A stretch of 64,000 nucleotides of DNA from Carya illinoinensis. Taxonomy: Eukaryota > Streptophyta > Magnoliopsida > Fagales > Juglandaceae. Below the pieces are notes generated by a model. The model was given only the letters and a program-made list of their open reading frames with translations, was not told where the DNA came from and ran no database searches. A program made the translations under genes and the position numbers. Shown in pieces: positions 49,298 through 60,059 of this stretch; position 1 is the stretch's first letter, and the number at the start of each line of letters is the position of its first letter. Location of the stretch: the NCBI RefSeq assembly GCF_018687715.1, contig NC_056753.1, positions 12,394,501-12,458,500 on the forward strand, given 5' to 3'.

Positions 49298-50150
49298 TGC
49301 AGATACCTATGTTGTGATGTAGTAATCGATAGGGACACAAGACTCAAGGGGAACCGTGTATCACCCACATGGTCACTTTTATTAATAATGCTATTAATGA
49401 ATAAGATTTCAAGTTCATGTATTTCAGGTTCAAAGTCATGTTATTTCATGTTCAATTCAAGTTCAATCCATGTTCAAGTGCTTCTCATGTTAGTTTAAGT
49501 CATGTCAGTACACGTCATGTCAAATGTCAAGTCATGTCAAGCTCATTTATGATCATGTTATGTATTCATGCTTTTACTATCATGCATGCATTTTTAAAAC
49601 TGTTAGTTAAGTTCTTTGTTAACTTGTTGAGATTTGTACTCAAATCTCACTATGGTAGTTCCAACTACCATTCCCTTTAAAATGGTAGACGATGTGTCAA
49701 GACCAGGTGATACAATGGACACTGGCCGACTAGAGATAGTCGACTAAGCAATGCAAACAAGATGCAAAGCTTGTAGCCTCCATGATCAGATTCATAGATA
49801 GTATTATGGCATCTTTGATCGAGTTGTGCGAGCTACTTGATGAATTAACCCAGTAGATGTTTCAGTTTATGCATGCACTTATGAAGCTCTGACTTTCGTA
49901 CTTTTGTGATTACAAGCCTTTTGGACTTATGTTGTAATGAAAAATGTCTATCACTTTAATGTTTATGTAATATGTTTCAAAGCTTTTAGGATATATCTCA
50001 TTTGATGCATTGTATTGCATATTGCTATATGCATGTTAGGTGCATTGCAACTTAAATTGTCATGAATGGGAGTAGGTAACCTTGTATTTCATGTCCCGGT
50101 TCTTCAAAGTCCATCCGATACCAAGCAGAATCTGGGGACATCACGATGAT

Positions 50151-50345
50151 GAACTTTTAGGTGGTGAAAGCTCATTCTTTGTACAATGCAATAATTGGCC
50201 ACCCGACTCTGAATATGATGAGGGAGATCTCCTCAACTTACCATTTAAAGATGAAGTCCCTTACATACGCATGCATTGGGGAAGTTCACGACTAGTAGGT
50301 GTTAGTGTACGAATGCAATATGCAAAAGTTGAAGAACAATGGTGT
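50151..50345 (+). pseudogene. Unidentified coding-like stretch, right part
   Basis: A continuous plus frame: LLGGESSFFVQC, NWPPDSEYDEGDLLNLPFKD, VPYIRMHWGSSRLVGVSVRM. It continues the open frame of 39778-39894 across the D insertion. It stops being protein-like at 50346, where TGTGACACCCCAGATTTC (an LTR-like terminus) begins. The family is unknown to me. The acidic, Pro/Trp-containing composition looks more like real protein than chance. Confidence 0.4.
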
Positions 50346-50735
50346 GACACCCCAGATTTCTGGGTATGACTTTGAGGTCAAGATTGGTTCTTTTGGGCCT
50401 AAGTTTATATGCATAAATGTAGAGTTGATGGACCTTCAAACAGTATAGTCGACACCCCATTTATTAGAAACCTTTCTTTTTAAGTTGTTCCTTTCATTTT
50501 AAGATAAGAAGCCATCCAAGCCCATTTAGGTTTTAGGCCTTGTGATTTTAGGCTTGAAATAGAAATAAGGAGGGAAGAAAGGGTATTTTCGGTAGAATAG
50601 TTTTAGGGCTCTGACAATTTCAAAGAATGAGAGGGGTTGTGACAAGTGTCCAACATGCCTTGTGATTATTGCTTATTGTATGAATGAAAGGGTATTTTCG
50701 GTAGAATAGTTTTAGGACCGAGTGACCCTTAGGTT
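50346..50735 (+). repeat. LTR-like sequence beginning TGTGACACCCC, truncated
   Basis: It has the standard LTR-style start and E-like wording (GTGACAAGTGTCCAACATGCC, GCCCATTTAGG). A short internal duplication GAAAGGGTATTTTCGGTAGA occurs at 50578 and 50688. It is cut by the MITE at 50736. Confidence 0.5.
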
Positions 50736-50907
50736 AGGTTTGGATAATGAGTTGAGATAAGATGAGTTGAGATAAAAACTGAATAAAATATAGCCAAAAT
50801 ATTCATTTTTAATATTATTATTATTTTAAAATTTGAAAAATTTGAATTGATTACTGTATTTTATGTGGGAATTAGTGAAAATTGTAATGATAAGAGGAGA
50901 TTAGATG
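50736..50907. mobile_element. MITE of the GATGAGATGAG family, copy 3, truncated
   Basis: GGTTTGGATAATGAGTTGAG, then GATAAGATGAGTTGAGATAA and AATTTGAAAAATTTGAATTG follow the order of copies 1 and 2. The distal end is missing where the E LTR starts at 50908. Confidence 0.7.
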
Positions 50908-52079
50908 TGTGATGCCCCCAGCTCTCGCTTGGGATTGGATGGTGACTAAAGTGTCTGGACATGTAACTCAAAGCTACATGCCCCATACATGAAAATTAAT
51001 ATGCAATGCATCTGGCATATTACTAGCAATATGATGTAATTGTAGCAGAAATTCATAAAAATCTAAGTAAGATCATGAGAAATTTCAAAAGCATGATACC
51101 ATTTAAACAATAAATCCCAAAATCTCATTATCGTTCAAAGTCCAAAAATAATACAAGATGACTGTAAACTATAAACCTCAAAATCCCAAGTTCACAACCC
51201 TCGGTGACACACAAAAAGATTGCGCTTCCTCATGTGATATGGAGTCTCAACTGATGGATCCCCAAACTATGAGAGACCCTTTAGGCTTCCATCGTATACT
51301 CCAAAGCTTGTCTTATATAGCCAGTTACATAGTTCTATAGTGAAGATTCCCTCAACCTCAGGCGGCTCTTGTGAAGTATGATCCTTATTCAGAATGTCTT
51401 GTATTTCCTCAAGGTAGTGGGACATAGTCCTCAGGAAAGTAATAACAAAATGGAAACGGGCCTCAAGTGTGAGTTATTCCTCGATGTCAAACAATTCATC
51501 AATCTTGACCAAAATCTTGATGTCTTGTTATAACTTTTACCATTCCAGGTGGGGAATGATAGTGGAAACTACCACGGTGAGAAATCTTAGTAAATTAACA
51601 AATAACATACAAGCAAATAATATCAACATATAAAGGCAAACCATGAGAATGTATGCATGGACATATACTTGACCCAAAATCTTGACTTACGCATGTACAT
51701 TTCATAAATTGGTAACAGTGGAATCTTGTAACAGAAAATCATGCTTGACTTTTTAGAGAAACACTTTTCTTATTTTCATTATACACAATTCTTATAGCCT
51801 TATAGTCCTTGTAACATATGGGTGGACACCTAATGGCTCCCCCATGCACTGTGGGCTCCCAACTAGTCAACACATCACTTGACCAGAGGTGACTATGTCA
51901 GAGTACTTATCTTTATGCAACAGTTCAAATTTTCACAGTATCCATCTTATGGCACCCACTAGCGTCAGGTGCTACCTTGCTCTAGTGTCCTTTAGAAAGA
52001 ACCCATTCGAGGTCTGCCGATTGTGCTTCGTCAACTTAGGGATTACTACTTCCAATTTATGCACTCCAGAGTGGACAGA

Positions 52080-52522
52080 TGTAACGCCCCAATGGAAGGC
52101 CTAAACCACATGGCCTATACTCTAAAAGGAATACTCAATGATACAATTGAAGCCCTATTGGAACCTTATAAATAGCAAGAAATTCTCATTCCCCAGCAAT
52201 GTAGGATTCCATACATCACCTACCGTAACCATTATCATATGGGGTATCACAATCTACCCCCCTTAAATTCCCGACATCCTCATCGAGCTAGTTCATCGTA
52301 GGAGGCATGGCTCAAGTCCTACATTTCTGGTTGGGATAGGCTCTGATACCATTGCAATGCCCCAATAAAAATCCCAAACCGCATGACCTATACTCCAAAA
52401 GGACTACTCAATAATACAATTGGAGACTTATTGAAACCTTACAAAGGGCAAGAACTTCTCCTTCCCAAGTAATATGAGATCCCATACACCACCTACCCTT
52501 ATATTTCATATGGGGTATCACA
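52080..52522 (-). mobile_element. TRIM element: 170-bp LTRs around a 101-bp interior
   Basis: Direct repeats at 52080-52251 (172 bp) and 52353-52522 (170 bp) start TGTAACGCCCCAAT/TGCAATGCCCCAAT and end TATGGGGTATCACA. On the minus strand the interior begins with the primer site TGGTATCAGAGCC (52339-52351) and ends with the purine tract AAGGGGGGTAGA next to the LTR. This is the full signature of a terminal-repeat retrotransposon in miniature, with no coding capacity. The related E fragment at 8142-9175 lacks it at the same place (about 8768). Only AGA is shared at the flanks, so the target duplication is decayed. Confidence 0.9.
52339..52351 (-). other. Primer-binding site of the TRIM
   Basis: The minus strand reads TGGTATCAGAGCC, one base inside the LTR edge at 52353. 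Exact tRNA-iMet-type site. Confidence 0.9.
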
Positions 52523-53116
52523 AGAGGAGTTCCACAAGTACATTCCCCCATCCTAGCATCTGGGGTCGTGACAAAACATGAAATGACAGACTCTTTTGAA
52601 AAATGATGCACAATCTAGGTTCAATGAATCTTCAGGGCATGTATGTTGTTTTACAAAACCCTAAACCAAAACCAAGGCATGTGCAAACTTGCCATGTGGC
52701 AAGTGGCGTGTGTGTGTGTGTTTGTGCCTACAGCTGACCCTCTCTCTTCCTCTCTTCTTACAAAGATTCTTCTAGAACCTTGGGGAGTGCGTGTGCCTAA
52801 GTCTCTCATGCCTTCTTTCCATAATCTTGTCTAGATTCATTGGGCCGTGAATGTGTGATAAGTGGCCTAAGGGTTTGGTGTGTTTGGCATGTGCCCCCTA
52901 TTCCCCTAGGGTTTTAGGCTTTAGCACAACAGGGCTAGCCGAAATCCAAAGGCCTACTAGGCCTCTCTTTTGGGCCTAGATGCCCAAACACACAAATGTA
53001 AATAATTAGCTAATAAAAACCTAAGGTTCTTTAAGGACTCTAAACCTTATACCCAACTTAGGCATAATATGATGACTTAAGACAGATGAGGACTTTGCTA
53101 AGTTTGGGTTGTCACA

Positions 53117-54060
53117 ACTCATCACTTCATATCATAACATATCAAGATCATATATCACACTTCGCAAGAGTTTACTCATGCTAACATCAAAACCTAACCA
53201 AAGCATGCATTCCTTTACTTCATCATGTCCAAACTTGAATTTAAATTCCTAATGACAACAAGAATTCATATCAATTCATCCACCAACAAGGTATTAGGAC
53301 AGGTTACTTACCAACTTGAAGCTTTTGGATACACTCAAAGCTCACTTCCTTCAAGGTGGGTAGCTATTCCTCTCTCTCTCTCTTAACCCTTATGGATTTT
53401 GATTGTGAACTTGAACATAGTGTGAACGTGAACATTGAACATAGTGTGAACGTGAACATGAAACATGACGAAATGTGAACTTGAACATAGTATGAACGTG
53501 AACATGAAACATGACGAAACGTGAACTTGAAACATAGCGTGAACATGAACTTAGCATGCATGAACATATACTTGAAACATGACATGATCTTGATCTAAAT
53601 AACATGAACTTGAAATGTATTCTTGTCTTATGAAGTTACCATGATTTTCTTGTCTCATAGGATTACCATGATAGCGTAGTCTTGTCTCACGGGGTTATCA
53701 TAATAGAGTAGCCTTGTCTCATGGGGTTACCACGATTTACTAATAACAATGAACTGAACAATAACTTAATTACACGAGGACATAACATGACTGGACTTGG
53801 AAAATGCTATTTTGGAGACATACTTCGAACTGGAGATATGAGGTAACATGAAATGAAAGGACAGATAGACTGAATAACGTAACATGACATGTACGTGAGA
53901 TGCATGACTTGCCATAACATGAAAAAAACAAACAATATGTAACTTGGCATAACATGTATCACACAAACATTACATGACATAGCATAATGTGTAATATAAA
54001 ATATTTCATAACATGGCATAACGTGTAGCAATGAATATTATGTGACATGGCATACATGTT
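53117..54060 (-). repeat. D-like LTR fragment with tandem arrays, minus orientation
   Basis: Three arrays occur in order. The first is a GAACTTGAACATAG/GTGAACATGAAACATGACG unit of about 46 bp (53405-53590). The second is CTTGTCTCATGGGGTTACCA, about 31 bp, three copies (53649-53740). The third is the 35-bp D-type unit inverted (53880-54056). In reverse complement the order corresponds to 49080-49560 of the D LTR. ORFs at 53364-54031 are translations of these arrays. Confidence 0.7.
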
Positions 54061-54298
54061 GGTAAGTGTAATTTTTACATAATTTTATTCCTTTTACTTA
54101 TCACAAGTGTTAGTTTTCATTTAATTCTTTTGATTTTATTTTATTTTCATTTATTTTTCTTTATTTTCTTATTTTTTAAGGAACGAGAAGATTTGGCAAG
54201 GAGCCTTGTCCTGTGGGCAGCAAAGAGACTTATCTAGGCCAAAAGGCAGAGAAATATTACCTCTTATAAGGCGAGTAGTTTGATCGCTTAGTAGGCAA
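54061..54298. other. Sequence flanking the Athila/Tat-like element
   Basis: AT-rich TTTTATTTTATTTTCATT then AGGAACGAGAAGATTTGGC and AAGGCGAGTAG. I see no gene. It may be part of the element into which F inserted; the right flank (63903-64000) also has AGGCGACAAGG wording, but no target duplication is clear. Confidence 0.35.
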
Positions 54299-55688
54299 TG
54301 AGACTGATTGAGTTGAAATATTGCATATTTTTATACATTTAGAACCAATATATTTTAATTCTTTCATTACATTATTATTGGTTTTATATAAAAAAAATGG
54401 TTAAGATGCATAAATTCAAGTTATGATTTAAATTGGTTAATAGCATGGTTTATGCTTAATTTTAGAACTTGTGATTTAATTGCGCAATTTTTCTTTATAT
54501 GCACAACACATATTTTTTATATATATTTTATTCTTCTTATTTTATTTTATTTATCTTTATATGTAGTGGTCAAAAGAAATGGAATTTGGAATTAATAAAA
54601 GTCACATGCTACACAAGACCTGAATGGGAAAATAGAGACTTGCTTTTTGGTCTTCACATGCGGCAGGGATAGGAAGGCTTCTTTTTGTTCAATTTCACAC
54701 ACGACACAGAGATGAATCGGAAAGAAGGGCTTTTTGGGCTTTTGTACGCCGCAGCTTGAAACAAGGATTTTATTGTTATTGGACTTTTGACCGATATGCA
54801 CATATTATTCTCCAGGGGCATTCAACCAACGCCGCATGCATATAACCTCTCCTAGGCAATTCAGCACGGCATGCACATATATTTCTCTCGTATTCATTTA
54901 GCGCCGCAACACACATTTTTTTCCTTTTGGGGGCATTTCGACGACATAGAATTTTAATATCTACTAGGCATTTGAGTGCCGCATACACATTCTTTTCTTT
55001 GGATGGAATTCATGCACACAGGGACAGAGGTGTTTGGGTCTACACTGCAACGCCATTGAAGAGCTCCTTGAGGGGTCCAATTGCTGCTACAGTCCAGCCT
55101 CCTCTACTGTTTTCAATCTCTATCTCCATCTATTTGGCTTGCTCTTTTCATTCTCTACTTTTTATTTAATTTCAATTTGAAGTTTATGGTGTATTTTTGA
55201 TATTTTTGGCTTAAAAGTTTAGGCATTTTATTTGCTGTTTATTTTATTTTATGTTAGTTATTTTTCTTGTTTCTTTAAGCTTCCATTAAATATGCATTAC
55301 AATTGCATTTTATATTTATTAAAGGTTAATTAGGACTTAAATAAATTCAATTTTATTATTTTATTTTCAAATTAATAAAAATTATTTAACGTAGTTGAGT
55401 CCTTAATTGTTAATTTCAATTTTTTAGCCTTTTATATTCCATTTCAACACTCAAAAATCCAAAAGTATGGATTTAGTCTATGACTAGTGCCCTTTTTATT
55501 TCCATTGCACTCTTTCATTCATTGTGCATACCACCATTTTTGTTTGTGAAACTTTTCACCATTTTATAAGAGTTTGGATTTAAACAACTTTTCCCAAGGA
55601 GATGATTTAGGAATTTTATTTCTAATTACTACACGACTTCCTCCTGCACTTGGGATAGCCTTTGTGCTACTCATTTTTGAGTGAGTCA
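54299..55688 (+). repeat. 5' LTR of element F
   Basis: It starts TGAGACTGATTGAGTTGAAA and ends ...TTTGAGTGAGTCA (1390 bp), matched throughout by 62526-63902. The ORFs in it (54776-55169) recur in altered form in the other LTR (63015-63398), so they reflect LTR sequence rather than a gene. Confidence 0.9.
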
Positions 55689-55694
55689 AGTTTT

Positions 55695-55707
55695 TGGCAC
55701 CGTTGCC
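55695..55707 (+). other. Primer-binding site of element F
   Basis: TGGCACCGTTGCC, six bases after the LTR end. It is one base from TGGCGCCGTTGCC, the site known from Athila/Tat-type elements. Confidence 0.85.
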
Positions 55708-55843
55708 AGGGATAGTTGTCTAACTTCAATTTAAACTCATTAAATTTAAACTCATTATCTCTGATTACACATTTCATTTGCCATCTACTACTCAGTCGCT
55801 TGAACCTTATTTATGCTATTTAGACTAATGTTTTATGTCATGA

Positions 55844-57425
55844 GTGAGCGACAGTTTAAATAGGTTGCTTAAAGTTACATCGAGCATTGAGAGTAGTATA
55901 TATAGCTCAGAGATACATAGCTCTTCTGTCTCCTTTATAAGCGAGGATATTGAAATTGAACAAATCATGGCTGCATCTGTACCATGCACCCTTAAGGATT
56001 ATTTGCAACCCACTCACACTACTACACCTTCATGCATTGTTTTACCCGATTATGCACCTAATTTTTCTATTAAGCATGGTATGATGTCAGTGATACCTCA
56101 GTTCCACATGATGGATTCTGAGAGTCCTTACCAATACCTGACAGATTTTGAGTTGGCTTGCATTGCTTTTATTACTAGGGCCATTACTAATGAATTTATT
56201 AGACTTCGTTTATTTCCTTTCTCTTTAAAGGATAAAGTGAAGATTTGGTTTAATTCTTTGAGCCCTAATTCTATCTCTAGTTAGTCTGATATGTAGCGAG
56301 AATTCTTACTAAAAAAATTTCCTTTTCAGAGAACTCAGTTTTGCAAGAGCAAATCAGTCAATTCAATCAGAAACCTGATGAGACTTTTCAGGTCAGTTGG
56401 GAGAAATTTAAAGATTTGGTAAACATCTGTCCACATCATAGTTTTGAATCTTGGCGGTTGGTGAGCTATTTTTACATTGGTCTTACTCCAAAATGCAAGC
56501 AGTTTGTTTAGACAATGTGCAATGGGAAATTCTTTAGCAAGGAACCCGATGAAGCACTATCATTTTTTGACTATCTTGTCGAGAGCACACAACAGTGGAA
56601 CACTCAGGCTGATCGAGTGCCATTAACAGCACAGCCACTAAGGGCTATTTCTGGAGGGGGAAGATATGAGCTTAAAGAAGACACTGATGTCCAAGCTTGA
56701 ATAGCTGCATTAACTAGATGACTGGAGGTCATGAAAATGGAAAACGTGAAGGCTGTGAAAATAGTAGAGGCATGCTCTATATGCGCTGATTCGAACCATA
56801 AGACCCAAGACTGCCCAATTATGCCAATATTTCAAGAAAGTGGGCCTGAGCAGATGCAATCAGCTAATTGGATTAACAGAGTACAGAGTCAACCTTTTTC
56901 CAACACATATAATCTAGAATCAAGGAACAACCCAAGTTTCTCATGGAGAAATGATCAGCCTGGCCGGTCTCCACCATCTTTGCAGCAACCATTTCATCAA
57001 GGTGCTCCTCAGCACCAGTATCAGAGTTCTCAAAGCTATCATTTTGTAGCACCTCCTGGATTTTAGCCTCATGTAGCTGCATAGAGTTCTCAGCTTCAAT
57101 CATCTACAGGGAAGTCTCTAGATGATAGCATGGCACAGATGACCAAAACACTTCAGCAATTTATGCAGATTCAAGCCACCACAAACAATTAGAACACTCG
57201 GGCCATAAATGAGTTGTGTGGCACTATTAATAAGATGAGCATGACATTGAGCACTCTAGAGAAAGGGAAATTTTCAACACAACCTCAGCCTAATCCTCAA
57301 GTACACAGGCAACAACAACAACAAGTGCATAATGTCTCAAGGGACATTATTAAGATAGCAAAAGCCGTTCTTACTTTGAGAAGTGGGAAGGAAGTTCCTC
57401 AACCTAAGATGACCATGGACAGATA
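55844..57425 (+). pseudogene. gag: Athila/Tat-type gag
   Basis: MAASVPCTLKDYLQP (Met at 55967) starts the conserved part; the open frame reaches back to 55844. Capsid motifs follow: SCIVLPDYAPNFSIK, ESPYQYLTDFE and RLRLFPFSLKDKVKIWFNSL. After a stop at 56282 and a frameshift near 56300 come FESWRLVSYFYIGLTP and MCNGKFFSKEPDEAL. An intact CCHC knuckle CSICADSNHKTQDC lies at about 56773-56815, then a Gln/Pro-rich tail (SFSWRNDQPG). It would form the particle core. It has at least three in-frame stops (about 56282, 56510, 56698) and a frameshift, so it is dead. Confidence 0.88.
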
Positions 57426-57489
57426 GGTAGTTGGTTCTAAACCTGAAGATGTAACAGAGACTGATGAAGTTGAGAAAGAACTAGAGGAA

Positions 57490-58388
57490 GTGAGGCTAGA
57501 GTCAAAGAAGCATGTGAGTGGAGAGGTTGAAACTAGTAGGGGTACCAACCTGTGGTTCCCTATCCTCAGGAGATTGGCAGCTGGCCAAAAGAAAAAATAT
57601 CAGACTGAGATTCAGGAGATTTTCAAGCAAGTAAAGATTAATATTCCACTCTTGGATGTCATACAACAAGTGCCTTCACATGCAAAATTTTTGAAGAACT
57701 TGTGCACAGTGAAGAGGAAGCTAAATGTGAAGAAGAAAGCTTTCCTAATAGAACAAGTTAGTGCACTGATATTGAGCAAAACTCCTCAGAAGTTTGGAGA
57801 TCCCGGCTCTTCCCACATTTCCATTATGATTGGTGAGTCACGCATTGGGAGAGCTCTACTTGCTCTGGGGAGTAGTGTGAACTTGCTACTATTCTCAGTA
57901 TATGAGCAGTTGGGATTGGGTGAGCTGAAAAAGACCTCCATCATGCTACAGTTTGCTGACAGATCAGTTAAAGTGCCGAGAGGTATAGTTGAAGATGTGC
58001 TTGTCTAGGTGGACAAATTTTACTATCCAATGGATTTTGTAGTTCTTGACATGCAACAGCTAGTCTCCACTATTCACCATGCGCTGTCATCCTTGGACAC
58101 CCATTCCTTGCTACCTCCAATGCACTTATCAATTGTCAAAGTGGACTACTGAAACTCACTTTCGGGAGTATGACATTGGAGATGAATGTGTTCAACGCTT
58201 GCAAGATGCGTAGTGGATGCGACGATTTAGATGTGCATGCTGTTGATATGGTGTATGATTTTGACGTTTTAGAGTTGTTATCAGTATTTGGTTCCGAGAG
58301 TGCATCTGAGGATGGCTTTCTTGAGCAATCTGAGATTCTTGTTGAGACAATTCCTACGTCATTAGAGTTGACGAAATCAGATGGGTAG
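57490..58388 (+). pseudogene. pol: Aspartic protease region of element F
   Basis: The linker KINIPLLDVIQQVPSHAKFL is followed by the protease: SHISIMIGESRIGRALLALG, SSVNLLLFSVYEQLGLGEL and FADRSVKVPRGIVEDVLV. The catalytic Asp expected in LxDLGSS is Ala here (codon 57862-57864), so the enzyme would be inactive even if translated. A stop at about 58006 and a frameshift before 58170 follow; the frame then gives MTLEMNVFNACKM, the conserved segment after protease. Protease would mature the polyprotein. Confidence 0.85.
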
Positions 58389-58424
58389 TTGATAGAGACA
58401 ACTGAGTCTCTTTAGTTATCAGAT

Positions 58425-60059
58425 GTGAGTTACACGAGTAATTGGCATAGGCCAGTTTTTGAAACTCTTGATTTATTAGGAGCCATAAAGTCAACAGAAG
58501 AAGAAATCTCAATACTAGAGTTGAAGCCACTACCCAAGAACTTGAAGTATATTTTTCTGGGCCCAATTGAGGATACATTTCCAGTGGTCATTTCTTCTCG
58601 GCTTACTTTGAAGCAAGAAGCAGAATTATTAACAGTGCTGAGACATGATCGAGGAGCAATAGGCTGGACTATTACAGACATCAAAGGTATTGACCCCTTA
58701 ATTTGTACCCACAACAGTTTTCTGGAAAGAGATGCGAGACCAATTCGTGATGCACAGTGGAGATTAAATCTGACCATGAAGGAGGTGGTGAAGAATGAAG
58801 TGCTAAAATTGTTAGCTGTGGGCATCATCTATCCTATCTCCGACAGCAAGTCGGTAAGTTTGACATAGGTAGTACCAAAAAAATCTGGTTTAACTGTTAT
58901 TGAAAATGCTAATGGTGAGTTGATCCTGACTAGGAAGGTAATGGGCTGGAGAATGTGTATTGACTTCCGAAAGTTGAATTCGATTAGTCGAAAAAATCAC
59001 TTTCCATTACCTTTCCTAGATCAGATTTTAGAAAAAGTAGCGAGTAATGCTTTTTATTGTTTTTTGGATGGCTGCTCTGGTTATTATCAAATTTCCATAG
59101 TACTAGAGGATCAAGAGAAGACCACCTTCACTTGCCCCTTTGGTACTTTTGCTTTTAGAAGAATGCCATTTGGTTTATGTAATGCACTGGCTACTTTTCA
59201 GTGCTGTATGATGAGCATTTTTTTTTATATGCTTGATGACATATGTGAGGTTTTTATGGATGATTTTTCTGTGTTTGGTAAATCTTTTTATGTCTGTTTA
59301 AAAAATCTTGTTGCTGTGTTAAAAAGATGTGAGGAGAAGAATTTATTGCTGAATTGGGAGAAATGTCAGTTTATGTTCACTAGTGGTTTGGTACTTGGAC
59401 ATTTAGTTTCTGAACGTGGAATAGAGGTTGACAGGGCTAAGATAGAATTAATATCTCAACTGCCTATTCCTAAGACAGTGAAGGATATTCGTTCTTTTCT
59501 TGATCACCCTGGCTTCTATCGGCGTTCCATTCAAGGTTTTAGTAGTATTGCAAAACCATTGTGTACTTTGTTGCAAAATGATACTACTTTTGTTTGGACT
59601 AATGAGTGCCAGCATGCTTTTGAAACCCTGAAAGAACACTTAATAGTTGCACCTATTATGCAAACTCCTCGATGGGACTTGCCATTTGAGATTATTATTG
59701 TTGCTAGTGATTTCGCTCTTAGTGCCGTTCTTGGCCAAAGAGTGGACAATAAGCCTTCGGTCATTTATTATGCAAGTCACACTTTGAATGATGCACAAAA
59801 AAATTACTCCACCACAGAGAAGGAGTTATTAGTTGTTATGTTTGCCTTAGATAAACTTCGTTCTTACATTATTGGATCTCATGTAATCATTTTTACTGAC
59901 CATTCTGCTCTTAAATATTTGTTGGTAAAGAAAGATGCTAAACCCAAGTTGATTCATTGGATTCTTTTGCTTCGAGAATTTGACATCATCATTTGGGATA
60001 AGAAGGGAGTCGAGAATGTGGTAGCCGATCACCTGTCACGACTACAGCAACTTGATGTG
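58425..60059 (+). pseudogene. pol: Reverse transcriptase and RNase H of element F
   Basis: The frame first gives LKPLPKNLKYIFLGP and DIKGIDPLICTHNSFLE, then a stop at about 58866. The longest open frame in the window (from 58920) follows: [33 protein letters not shown] palm motif (about 59057-59095), [15 protein letters not shown], and the active site [11 protein letters not shown] (59246-59278) with both Asp present. RNase H has TTEKELL, FTDHSAL and VVADHLSRL, but the first catalytic Asp (xDASDFA) is Val at 59700-59702. Apart from the stop the reverse transcriptase keeps its main motifs. It copies element RNA into DNA in cytoplasmic particles. Confidence 0.9.

Larger units (their letters stand above)
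39895..50145 (+). mobile_element. Family-D solo LTR (about 3.65 kb without insertions), TSD ATGAT
   Basis: It starts TGTAACAGTTTGCCAGAAAT and ends ...AATCTGGGGACATCACG. ATGAT flanks it perfectly at 39890-39894 and 50146-50150. Removing the nested E LTR (40268-46861) gives an LTR that aligns with the minus-strand D copy (8141-5949) from its first bases. There is no internal region, so it is a solo LTR. It contains 35-bp tandem repeats at 49165-49297. ORFs within it are not conserved between copies. Confidence 0.88.
50908..53116 (-). repeat. Family-E LTR, minus orientation, carrying a TRIM
   Basis: It runs from TGTGATGCCCCCAGCTC (plus view) to ...CTAAGTTTGGGTTGTCACA, the two termini of family E. 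It is shortened internally: at about 52616 the sequence jumps to CTAGGTTCAATGAATCTTC, which belongs elsewhere in E. A 443-bp TRIM lies at 52080-52522. No matching target duplication was found at its flanks. ORFs at 51158-52611 are not conserved. Confidence 0.8.

Noticed and set aside
53364..54031. Cys/Ser/His-rich ORFs resembling short secreted peptides
   Set aside because: They are translations of ATGAAC/ATGACATG tandem arrays in a D-like LTR.
54776..55169. ORFs in the first LTR of element F with a counterpart at 63015-63398
   Set aside because: The similarity is explained by the two LTRs being copies of each other; no domain, and the frame differs.
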